Positions 56,094 to 63,512 of a stretch of 64,000 nucleotides of DNA are shown piece after piece. The DNA lies in assembly GCF_902459705.1 (NCBI RefSeq), contig NZ_CABPRU010000014.1:62001-126000 (forward strand), read 5' to 3'. This DNA comes from Pandoraea terrigena. GTDB taxonomy: Bacteria; Pseudomonadota; Gammaproteobacteria; Burkholderiales; Burkholderiaceae. Numbering within the stretch: position 1 is the first letter of the stretch; every line of letters starts with the position of its first letter. The notes beneath the pieces are model-generated. The model did not search any database, was not told the DNA's origin, and saw only the letters and a list, made by a program, of their open reading frames with translations. The position numbers were made by a program, and so were the translations under genes.

Positions 56094-57350
56094 TCAGTCA
56101 GCCGCGCGGGGACGACGAATGAGCATGAGAGCAGCAAGGGCGGCGACGATCGTCACGGGAATGCTCGCGCCGATCACCAGGGCGGCACTGCTGCCCACAG
56201 CGAGCAACATGCCGGCTGCGAGCGGCCCGACCACCGAGCCGATGCGCCCGAAGGCCACGGCTGCCCCCACGCCCGTGCCACGCATGGCGGTCGGGTAGTA
56301 GGCAGCGGCGAGCGCGTAGAGCACCGACTGGCCGCCGATGATGAACATGCCCGCAAAAAACGCCGCCGTCGCCAGTACACCGAAGCCCTGCGCTGCGGCG
56401 AGCCCGACGAGCGAGGCGATCATGCCCAGATACATGCCGCCGATCACGAGCGACATGCGCGCGCGATCCATCAGGTAGCCGAGGGCGAGCACGCCGACGG
56501 CGCTGCCCACGTTGAAGAGAATCTGCACCCAGCCGATATCGCCGCGCGCCAGGCCGCGCGCCCCCATGAGCGACGGCAGCCAGTTGAGCAGGAAGTACAG
56601 CACGATCAACGTGCAGAAGTAGGACAGCCAGAGCTGAACCGTCGAGATGCCGCGACCTTCCGAGAACAGCACCGTCATCATCGGCGCTGGCGTGGCACGT
56701 TGGCGTTGCGAGGTCGCGGCCGCAAATGCGCGAGACTCCGGCAAACACCACGCCAGCAACGGCAAGAGCAGCAGCGGGCCGACGCCGCCTGTGTAGAAGA
56801 TATGCCGCCAGTCGGCGTCGCTCACCGCCAGCATGCCGATGGTCGCGGCAATGCCGCCCCCGAGCGGAATCCCGCAATACATGATGCTCACTGCCGTGCC
56901 ACGCAGGCGCGGCGCCACGGCTTCCGACGACAACGCAATCAGGTTCGGCATGGCACCGCCCAGACCGATGCCCGTCAACACGCGCACGATCACCAGCATC
57001 CAGAAGTCCGACACGAACGCCGTGGCGATCGACAACACGCCGAAGACAGCCGCCGAGAGCATCAGCACGCGCTTGCGGCCGATGCTGTCGGCCAGGCGCC
57101 CCCCCACCATCGCGCCAGGCAGCAGCCCGAAAGTGCCCGCCGAGAAGGCGAGTCCCATCTGCGCGACGCTCAGTCCGAACTCCTTGGACATACCGCGCGC
57201 CGCCACCCCGACCGATTGCAGGTCGAGGCCTTCGAGCAGCGCGACGGCAAAGCACAACGCCAGCGTGAGCGCCACCGGACTGGCCACATGCGCGGCGCCC
57301 TCCGCCCCCAACGGCAACGCTTGCGCGCTGCCCTCATGATTCGATTTCAT
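56094..57350 (-). CDS. AAHS-family MFS transporter, probable hydroxycinnamate/aromatic acid importer
   Basis: A 418-residue major facilitator with 12 hydrophobic segments. TM1 reads CFAVALLEGLDLQSVGVAARG, the MhpT/AAHS variant with a GLD motif instead of DGFD. The TM2-3 loop GGRLADSIGRKRVLML and the stretch RVLTGIGLGGAMPNLIALSSE fit the family. Two operator-like sites for the neighbouring MarR regulator lie upstream (57461-57475 and about 57588-57616), and one such site also lies before the ech operon. It is therefore the best candidate for ferulate or coumarate uptake. ATG 57350 has GGAGACA upstream; ATG 57374 is possible. Confidence 0.88.
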   Translation of the reverse strand: MKSNHEGSAQALPLGAEGAAHVASPVALTLALCFAVALLEGLDLQSVGVAARGMSKEFGLSVAQMGLAFSAGTFGLLPGAMVGGRLADSIGRKRVLMLSAAVFGVLSIATAFVSDFWMLVIVRVLTGIGLGGAMPNLIALSSEAVAPRLRGTAVSIMYCGIPLGGGIAATIGMLAVSDADWRHIFYTGGVGPLLLLPLLAWCLPESRAFAAATSQRQRATPAPMMTVLFSEGRGISTVQLWLSYFCTLIVLYFLLNWLPSLMGARGLARGDIGWVQILFNVGSAVGVLALGYLMDRARMSLVIGGMYLGMIASLVGLAAAQGFGVLATAAFFAGMFIIGGQSVLYALAAAYYPTAMRGTGVGAAVAFGRIGSVVGPLAAGMLLAVGSSAALVIGASIPVTIVAALAALMLIRRPRAAD

Positions 57351-57460
57351 GGTGTCTCCTGTGATCTTCTTCATGGACTTCGGTCGCCACCCTGCGCGGG
57401 CAGCACCTGATGCGCAGTCAGCCGACACCGGAGACGAAGCACGGCGAGGCGCCTCAATGA

Positions 57461-57480
57461 ATCAGGAAACCTGATATTAA
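57461..57480. promoter_or_regulatory. MarR-type operator (site B)
   Basis: ATCAGG (57461-57466), AAA, CCTGAT (57470-57475) is a perfect inverted repeat that continues ATTAA. Its reverse complement shares TTAATATCAGGT with site A. Relative to the promoter at site C it lies about 105-120 bases into the transporter leader, suited to a roadblock or looping role. Confidence 0.65.
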
Positions 57481-57587
57481 GGGCGCACGTACCGCAGGCG
57501 CGAAGATGCCGCGCGAGCCGTACATCCGCTTTCGTCCTACCGTGTCACTGGGATCCGGTCGCGCGTTTCTCTCCGGCGACGGACTCC

Positions 57588-57618
57588 ATTTAATATCAAG
57601 CTACCTGACAATACAAGC
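57588..57618 (-). promoter_or_regulatory. Transporter promoter with MarR-type operator (site C)
   Basis: On the minus strand TTGTAT (57616-57611), 17 bases, then TTAAAT (57593-57588), the same architecture as the ech promoter, with TATCAAGCTACCTGACA as spacer. The predicted leader to the transporter ATG is about 230 nucleotides. Confidence 0.68.
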
Positions 57619-57645
57619 CATCGGCAGGTCGGGACAAACCCGGGG

Positions 57646-58206
57646 TCAGTCGCGCAGATTGCGCACGAACATTTCGAGATGGCGTTGCACGGCCGCTGCG
57701 TCTTCGCGGCTCACATCGGCACGCATGCGCGCGTCGATCTCCTTGGCGGCGGCCTCGCATTGCGCGAGCACCCGGCGGCCTTCGTCGGTGAGTTGCAACA
57801 GCACGATGCGGCCATGATTGGGATCGGGCTCGCGGGTAATCCACTGACGTCCGGCCATGAGACTCACGACCTCGTTGGCCGACTGCGGCGTGATGAACGA
57901 GCGCTGGGCGAGTTGCGCATTGGAGAGCTTGCCGCGAGCGTCGAGCACCGAGAGCGCGGTGAACTGGGCCAGCGTCAGCCCGAGTGGGGCAAGCGCTTCG
58001 GACATGTGGCGGCGCAGCAACCGGTCGAGGCTGGCGATGACGTAGGTCAGACGCAGCTTGGTGCGACGCGGCCGGACCTCGGCCGAACCCGATGTCCCCT
58101 CGGACACGTCGGTGTCCGGCGCCGAGACGACGTTCTCGCCGTCGTTGTCGTTGGCACCTGCGGCTGCGGCTGCGGTCTGCTTCTTTTTCTGGGGGACGAC
58201 GCTCAT
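57646..58206 (-). CDS. MarR-family regulator of hydroxycinnamate catabolism (FerC/FerR-like)
   Basis: A 186-residue MarR protein. An Ala/Lys/Asp-rich, probably flexible N-terminal 45 residues precede the helical dimerisation and winged-helix core (about 50-180), with TLAQFTALSVLDARGKLSNAQLAQ, ITPQSANEVVSLMA and the wing REPDPNHGRIVLLQLTDEG. MarR repressors in ferulate clusters are released by hydroxycinnamoyl-CoA. Here its gene follows the ech operon and transporter, and three similar operator sequences sit at their promoters. No such site was found before its own start, so it may not be autoregulated. The ribosome site before ATG 58206 is weak, and a later start cannot be excluded. Confidence 0.85.
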   Translation of the reverse strand: MSVVPQKKKQTAAAAAGANDNDGENVVSAPDTDVSEGTSGSAEVRPRRTKLRLTYVIASLDRLLRRHMSEALAPLGLTLAQFTALSVLDARGKLSNAQLAQRSFITPQSANEVVSLMAGRQWITREPDPNHGRIVLLQLTDEGRRVLAQCEAAAKEIDARMRADVSREDAAAVQRHLEMFVRNLRD

Positions 58207-58391
58207 GGTGAGAAGGCGAGAATGCGCAAACGGTCTGCGTCAATGCTCGCGTAGTGCGGGAAAGTCAGCAGTGTAACGCCACCGTCGCGCGGTGGCGACG
58301 GTCTCACGGCGAGGCGAGTCGGTGGCGCGCGCGGCCCCCGGCTCGCCCGGTCGTCACAAACCGGGGGCGGCGGCACGGTTCGCGCGCGACC

Positions 58392-58757
58392 TCAGCCAGC
58401 GAGTCGACGGAACGTCTCGAGCACCGCGTCGCCCTTGAACGGCTTGACGATCCAGCCCTTCACACCGGCCGCCTTGCCGCGCTCCTTCATGGCCGGGCTG
58501 CTCTCGGTGGTGAGCATCACCACGTTGACGCTCTGGTTCGCGAGTTCGCCGCGAATCTTCTCGACCATCGTCAGGCCGTCCATGTTCGGCATGTTCACGT
58601 CGCTGATGATGAGCTTCACGCCCGGGCTGGCCTTGATCTTGGCCAGGCCGTCCTTGCCGTCGACGGCCGTGTCGACGTCCAGGCCATGCTTGCGCAGAAA
58701 ACCCGCGACTTCGTCGCGCACGGTGCTCGAATCGTCGACCACGAGAATCTTCGACAT
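58392..58757 (-). CDS. CheY-like response regulator
   Basis: A 121-residue single-domain receiver of the CheY type. Acidic pair Asp8-Asp9 (VVDDSS), phospho-acceptor Asp53 (LIISDVNMPNMDG), Thr in MLTTES and Lys105 in WIVKPFKG are all present, so it should be phosphorylatable. It is the last gene of a five-gene chemosensory-like operon, after two CheX-like genes. Because no flagellar switch or CheW/CheR/CheB gene is in the window, its target may not be the flagellar motor. The start was set at ATG 58757; the open frame upstream overlaps the preceding gene in another frame. Confidence 0.93.
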   Translation of the reverse strand: MSKILVVDDSSTVRDEVAGFLRKHGLDVDTAVDGKDGLAKIKASPGVKLIISDVNMPNMDGLTMVEKIRGELANQSVNVVMLTTESSPAMKERGKAAGVKGWIVKPFKGDAVLETFRRLAG

Positions 58758-58804
58758 GGTGTTGTCCTTGTATGTAAGAGGAAGTAGAGGTTCGCGCCGC
58801 GATC

Positions 58805-59446
58805 TCAGAACAATTCCAGCGCCCCGGTCTCGACGGGCTCGGCGCTCGCCTGCGGGGCGTCGCGGAACGCTTCCGGCGACCAATTGAGACTGAAGACGAA
58901 ATGCTGGTGCAACGTCACGATCTGGCCGCTGACCGGATCGGTGAGGCGGTAGACGAAGCACAACTGCGGGTTGTCGGTGCCGAACGAGATGTACTTCTGC
59001 TTGTGATTGATGAGCAGCGGCACCTGTACCTGCGCGCGGCCAACCGCCAAAGGATCGCCCATGTAGCGGTTCTTGAACGCGCCCCAAATCAGGTTTGTCA
59101 ACTCGCCGAGCATGCCGTTGAGTTCGCGAAAGCCCGCCTGGCCTTCGCAACGGCCCGTGTGTTCGAGCAGTTGCATGAACGGGACCTGTTCGGCCTGCAT
59201 CATCATGTAGCCTCGGCACCAGGCGCTCTCGAGCGGAATCAGGCTGAAGACCTCGCCGAAGATGATGCGATCGCGCACCACGCCGGGCGGCTCGCAGTGT
59301 ACGGCGATGTCGCCGAACAGGCCACGAAACACGCCATCGGTGATATCGATCATTCCGCGCACGAGCGCGGCGGGATACTCGTGCTCGACGCTCTCATCGA
59401 GGATCAGAAACTGGCTGACCGACTCGCGGGGGGTGCTTCGGTTCAT
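58805..59446 (-). CDS. CheX/CheC-like chemotaxis protein 1
   Basis: A 213-residue protein with the CheC/CheX/FliY fold. The helix GELTNLIWGAFKN has the ExxN phosphatase signature (Glu115, Asn118), the residue pair CheX and CheC use to dephosphorylate CheY-P. Preceding helix FRELNGML is similar, and IIFGEVFSLIPLE lies in the sheet. The C-terminus is SAEPVETGALELF. The end GxLELF is shared with the paralogue encoded upstream, suggesting a common docking tail. It lies 47 bases before cheY and 39 bases after the other paralogue. Probable substrate is the CheY encoded next. Confidence 0.78.
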   Translation of the reverse strand: MNRSTPRESVSQFLILDESVEHEYPAALVRGMIDITDGVFRGLFGDIAVHCEPPGVVRDRIIFGEVFSLIPLESAWCRGYMMMQAEQVPFMQLLEHTGRCEGQAGFRELNGMLGELTNLIWGAFKNRYMGDPLAVGRAQVQVPLLINHKQKYISFGTDNPQLCFVYRLTDPVSGQIVTLHQHFVFSLNWSPEAFRDAPQASAEPVETGALELF

Positions 59447-59485
59447 TATCGTGATTTCCTAAGGCCTGACAAAACCATTGCAACT

Positions 59486-60055
59486 TCAAAACAATTCCAG
59501 TTCACCGCTGCTGTCCTGCGACTCGCTGACGTCGGCGTTGAAATCGAGCGGCGCATGCGCACAAACGCACAGCGTGACTGCCAGATGCACCGCCCCGTCG
59601 AACGTGATGTCCCACGAGGACAGGAAATTCGGTTTGAGCTGCCCGAGGTGCGGCACGCATCGCGCGCTCAGCACGTAGGGCGTCGACATGCCCAGATCGG
59701 GAAAGTAGTTGAGCAACTCTTGATTGATCGCCCCACAGCACAGATTGCCCAGCTCGAGGAACACCTCGCGAAACGGCTTGTCGCGATCGTCACCCGCGAA
59801 ATACGCCGCGGTCGCGTCGTCCTCGTCGAAGTGCAGCACCAGCAGCATGCGAAAGCCGATGGACGAAATCGTGAACACCACCACGTTGGCGTGCCGTGCC
59901 GCCAGGTCGACTTCGATGTCCGTCGGCGCCGCATCGGCCTGGCGCACCGAAAGCGGCACGATTTCGCACGCGGCGTGTGCCGAGCGAGTGAGCCGGGTGC
60001 GTGCGGCTTTATGAAGAATGCGTTCGAAACTGTCGCGTGCGTGAGCGCTGATCAC
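59486..60055 (-). CDS. CheX/CheC-like chemotaxis protein 2
   Basis: A 189-residue paralogue of the next protein. The helix FLELGNLCCGAINQELLNYF carries the ExxN motif (Glu101, Asn104). The C-terminus SSGELELF shares GxLELF with its neighbour. Sequence outside these regions is quite different (for example HFDEDDATAAYFAGDD), so the two are likely specialised. The start was set at GTG 60055: AGG lies seven bases upstream and a 16-bp gap separates it from the MCP-like gene. An ATG at 60112 would overlap that gene by 41 bases. The predicted role is CheY-P dephosphorylation. Confidence 0.75.
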   Translation of the reverse strand: MISAHARDSFERILHKAARTRLTRSAHAACEIVPLSVRQADAAPTDIEVDLAARHANVVVFTISSIGFRMLLVLHFDEDDATAAYFAGDDRDKPFREVFLELGNLCCGAINQELLNYFPDLGMSTPYVLSARCVPHLGQLKPNFLSSWDITFDGAVHLAVTLCVCAHAPLDFNADVSESQDSSGELELF

Positions 60056-60071
60056 AACGAAACCTGCTGGC

Positions 60072-60800
60072 TTAGTGAAGACGGGAATGCAACTGTTGCG
60101 CGAGCGCTTCAACGCTCGAGAGCGATGCCGCGATCATCTTGCCGCCCGCCTGGATGTCCTGGAACGTCGCCGTCGTCGTCACGTCGTTGCGATGCAGGCT
60201 ATCGCGATAGCTCTTCGACAGTGCTTCGGAGCGCGTGGCGAGCTCGCGCACTTCGCTGGCGACAATGCCGAAGCCGCGGCCAGCCGAACCCGCGCGTGCC
60301 GCTTCGATGGACGCATTGAGCGACACAATCAACACATGGCGGACAATCGACGACAGTTCGTGATTCTTCGCGTGCATGTCCTGGTTCTGCGTCATGAGCG
60401 AGATCATCTGCTCGTGCCAGCGCTCGAAGGTTGCGGCCAGTCCGCGCAGACGCGCGGCCTCGCCGGCAATGCGTTCGGCCTCGGCCTGCCAGTGCCCCTT
60501 CGCCTCCAGCACGGCGGCCTCGGACTTGCGCGCCGCTTCCCGATCCTGTTCGGCTTGCGCCAGGTGCGCCTGCTGCACGGCGAGCGCTTCGTCGTGCGCT
60601 TTCCTCTGTACGTCGAGGCTGCCGATCGCCAGGCGCTCGCGTTCGAGCGCCTGCGTCAGCGCCTCGTCATGGGCCTCGGTCAGCGCCCGCCAGTGCGCCG
60701 TGGCCCGCGCCATACGCCAGCGGTGCGCAACGAACGCCACGACGCCCGCGCCGATCACGCCGGCCAGTCCACCTGCCAAAAGCCATTGCACGGTGTTCAT
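60072..60800 (-). CDS. One-TM MCP signalling-domain protein
   Basis: A 242-residue protein. One N-terminal membrane helix (about 6-28, LLAGGLAGVIGAGVVAFVA) is followed by a coiled coil (about 35-130) and a shortened methyl-accepting hairpin tip. The tip reads SLNASIEAARAGSAGRGFGI and continues VASEVRELATRS, the conserved kinase/CheW-contact region. It has no sensory domain and no HAMP. It starts two bases after the stop of the kinase gene, so the kinase probably provides sensing while this protein provides the MCP interface. ATG 60800 is preferred to TTG 60806. There is no C-terminal CheR-docking pentapeptide. Confidence 0.82.
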   Translation of the reverse strand: MNTVQWLLAGGLAGVIGAGVVAFVAHRWRMARATAHWRALTEAHDEALTQALERERLAIGSLDVQRKAHDEALAVQQAHLAQAEQDREAARKSEAAVLEAKGHWQAEAERIAGEAARLRGLAATFERWHEQMISLMTQNQDMHAKNHELSSIVRHVLIVSLNASIEAARAGSAGRGFGIVASEVRELATRSEALSKSYRDSLHRNDVTTTATFQDIQAGGKMIAASLSSVEALAQQLHSRLH

Positions 60801-60802
60801 GC

Positions 60803-63202
60803 TCAAACTGTCTCCGAAAGCGACGCGTCGGCATCCAGAGCCGGTCTATCGGCGACATCCGCAGCCACGCTGTTCAGATCGAAACCGTCGACCACAAAGG
60901 TGTCTGGCAGACACACCACTGTCTGGAACTGCCGGAACTCGGCGCCCTTGTGCTCATCGGTGAAGCGCAGTTCGATGCGGCCGTGTTCGCGACGGACGAA
61001 GTCTTGCACCGCATCCATGCCCACACCACGCCCCGACACCTCGGTGACCTGTGCCGCGGTCGAGAACCCCGGGCGGAAGATGAACTGGGCGATCTGCTCG
61101 TCCGTCACGTAGGTCTCGGCGGTGATCCAGCCACGCTGCACGGCGATGTTGCGAATACGATGCAGCGCCAGCCCACGGCCGTCATCGGTGAGCGTGACTT
61201 GCAGCATGTTGTGATCAAGACCGACTTCGATACCGATGGTGCCCGCCTCCGGCTTGCCCTTCGCACGACGCTCGTCCGCGCCCTCCAGCCCGTGATCCAT
61301 CGAGTTTCGCAGCAGGTGCATGAATACGTCGCGCAGGATTGGCACGGCGGGCGAGCGCAGGCGATAGCCGTTGTCGTCGATGCGCACGGCCGGTGCCGGT
61401 TTGCCGAGTTCGCCCGCCAGCGACGGCAGCGAGTCGAGCACACCGCCCAGCGCTTCGCCCACGCCCTCGGTACCCAGCAGGCGAAGGGTCTGATGCACGG
61501 CGTCTCGCATGGCCACCAGTTGATGCAGATCGTTCGGATCGGCTGCTTCGAGCATGCGCAGGCTCGCGCGGATGTGGGCGCGCTCTACCACCATCGACGG
61601 GTCGTCCGCCGTCCTGCCCGGGCCTTTGCGGCCGAGACTCATCTCGTTGATGTGCGCGTAGGTGTCGACGGCTTCGCGCACACGCTCGAGTTCGCTCATC
61701 AGGCCATCCTGATCCCACAGGCGCGCGACGTCCGGCTGGCGCAGCTCGTGATAACGCTGCTCCGTCTCGTGCACGACGTTCGTCAGGTACTGCAGGTTGT
61801 ACGTGCGTGCATTGCCCTTGATGGTGTGCATGTTGCGAAACAGCGCGGCAATGGCCGCGCTGTCGGCCTGCGAGTGCTTGCGGATAATGCGCTCGTTCTC
61901 GCGGATGAAGCCGGTCGAACTTTCGATGAAGTGATGGAACTTCTCCTGGCTCACCGACAGAATCTCGCCGATCATCTCCAGCCGCTGCTTCTGCTCGCTG
62001 GCCTCCGCGGCGAGTTCGCGCAGCTCCGTCACGTCGCGCACACACAGCATGAGGCGCAGGATCGTGTCGCTCTCATCGGTGATCGCCGACCACGTCAGAT
62101 CGAGTTGCTTGATGCGCCCATCCGGCATGCGTTTTCCAATCTCGCCCACCAGCAGGTGTTCGTTGAAAGCAAAATTGATGGCATCCTGGCCAATGCAGGC
62201 GTCGACGGAGGCTCCGACCTGCGAGAGCGCATCCGCGCCCAGATCGCTGTCGCCGAACACCAGTTCCATGACGGGGCGCCCGGCGATGTCCTGCGTCTCG
62301 AAGATCGCTTCGAGATAGGCCGAATATTCGCCATGCACTCGCGCGCCGTCGACCACGGTCAAAATGCCCTGCTGCATGTTCTGCAACATCGCCTGAATGT
62401 CGGCCGTCTTCTGCTTGAGCTGCACCGAGCGTTCCTGAATCTTCTCGATCATGCCGTTGAACGCTACGATCGAGTGCCCGATTTCATCCATGCGACCGAC
62501 CGGCACGCGACGGGTGAAGTCCTGGCTGTTCGCGATCTCGCTCATCATCGCCTGCATGCGCGAGAGCGGACGCGTGATCTGCCGGTACAACAACGCGCCG
62601 ATGGCCGTGAGCAGCACGATCGCCAGCCCGGTCACGATGCCGATGGCCGTCGTGGTGGTCGAGAGCGTGTCGTTGAGCGTGGCGATGGCCGAGTCCTGCT
62701 GGCGGGTCTTCTCGACGCGCAGCGTATTGACCACCCCTTCGAGTTCGTCGCGATACTGCGCGACCATCGCGAAGAGGAACGCCTGCGCCATCTCGGTCTT
62801 GCCCGCCTGCTTGAGCTTGGCGGTGTCGTTGATGGCGTTGAAGTAGTTCTCGACGCTCTCGCGGGCCTGGGTCACCAATCCCTTCTGCGCAACGCTCGCC
62901 GCGCCGTCGGCCTGGCGGGTCAGCGACTGATCGATATCGCCGCGCAGCGTCTTGAGTGTGGCGAGTGCCTGTTGGACGACGGTGTCGTCCTGCGCGTAGA
63001 CCAGCGTCATCGTGGCGATCTGCACCGCCTTGACTTGCGAGACGAGATCGGCGGAAGCGAGTGCACTCGGCACCACCCCTTCCGTCACCTGCCGTACCTT
63101 GTGAGCGCTGGCGCGGGTCTGGTAGACCGCGTAACCACCGATGATCGAGAGCGCGACAAACGTCAGGATCACCAATAGCGTAATTCGATGACGGATCGTC
63201 AT
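60803..63202 (-). CDS. Membrane CheA-like kinase with HAMP, PAS, Hpt and ATPase domains
   Basis: A 799-residue sensor. TM1 is about residues 7-27, the periplasmic four-helix region 30-185, TM2 185-206 and HAMP about 207-262. A PAS-like domain (about 270-395, LQNMQQGILTVVDG) and a linker coiled coil follow. A CheA P1-type Hpt segment has His459 in FRNMHTIKGNARTY, then a helical region (480-600). The CheA-type ATPase (about 615-770) has LLRNSMDHGLEG (N-box Asn633), TDDGRGLAL and GRGVGMDAV. No C-terminal CheW-like (P5) domain is seen; the protein ends soon after the ATPase. It heads a five-gene operon with MCP-tip, two CheX-like and CheY genes. The start was set at ATG 63202. Confidence 0.88.
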   Translation of the reverse strand: MTIRHRITLLVILTFVALSIIGGYAVYQTRASAHKVRQVTEGVVPSALASADLVSQVKAVQIATMTLVYAQDDTVVQQALATLKTLRGDIDQSLTRQADGAASVAQKGLVTQARESVENYFNAINDTAKLKQAGKTEMAQAFLFAMVAQYRDELEGVVNTLRVEKTRQQDSAIATLNDTLSTTTTAIGIVTGLAIVLLTAIGALLYRQITRPLSRMQAMMSEIANSQDFTRRVPVGRMDEIGHSIVAFNGMIEKIQERSVQLKQKTADIQAMLQNMQQGILTVVDGARVHGEYSAYLEAIFETQDIAGRPVMELVFGDSDLGADALSQVGASVDACIGQDAINFAFNEHLLVGEIGKRMPDGRIKQLDLTWSAITDESDTILRLMLCVRDVTELRELAAEASEQKQRLEMIGEILSVSQEKFHHFIESSTGFIRENERIIRKHSQADSAAIAALFRNMHTIKGNARTYNLQYLTNVVHETEQRYHELRQPDVARLWDQDGLMSELERVREAVDTYAHINEMSLGRKGPGRTADDPSMVVERAHIRASLRMLEAADPNDLHQLVAMRDAVHQTLRLLGTEGVGEALGGVLDSLPSLAGELGKPAPAVRIDDNGYRLRSPAVPILRDVFMHLLRNSMDHGLEGADERRAKGKPEAGTIGIEVGLDHNMLQVTLTDDGRGLALHRIRNIAVQRGWITAETYVTDEQIAQFIFRPGFSTAAQVTEVSGRGVGMDAVQDFVRREHGRIELRFTDEHKGAEFRQFQTVVCLPDTFVVDGFDLNSVAADVADRPALDADASLSETV

Positions 63203-63512
63203 GGCGTCATTTCCCCGGGTCGCACCGGCCCCCGGTGCCACGCGTGATTCGACGCAGTAGATCGGTTGCCGAATTAGTTGGTATAGGCTTCGTGCGACGT
63301 GATTATTGCCGGTGGACTGTGACGATTCGATGAATCAACGGAAACTTAATGTGCTCCGCACTCCGCAATTCCATGTAGGAATCCGAGATGAGTAAGCACA
63401 CACAAACACCGCTTTTCGATGCGTTTCGGCGTACGCAACGCCCCATGAAAACAGCGCCGGCGCGCGGTGCAATACACACCGCGCCACCGGCGTTGCTGGC
63501 AAGACCGCTGGC
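63203..63512. other. 310-bp space between kinase operon and gamma-glutamyltransferase gene
   Basis: It contains the terminator of the upstream minus-strand gene (63448-63497) and presumably the promoter of the chemosensory-like operon. AT-richer sequence at about 63265-63420 is suitable, but no confident -35/-10 pair could be picked. No coding frame is supported. Confidence 0.5.
63448..63497 (-). terminator. Terminator of the gamma-glutamyltransferase gene
   Basis: GCGCGGTG pairs with CACCGCGC around CAATACA. An outer stem CAGCGCCGG with CCGGCGTTGCTG extends it, with small mismatches. On the minus strand it is followed by TGTTTTC. Confidence 0.7.

Noticed and set aside
60431-63178. Open frame of over 900 codons on the plus strand opposite the CheA-like kinase
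   Set aside because: Composition is typical of an antisense shadow and it lacks any recognisable domain, while the minus strand carries clear HAMP, Hpt and ATPase motifs.
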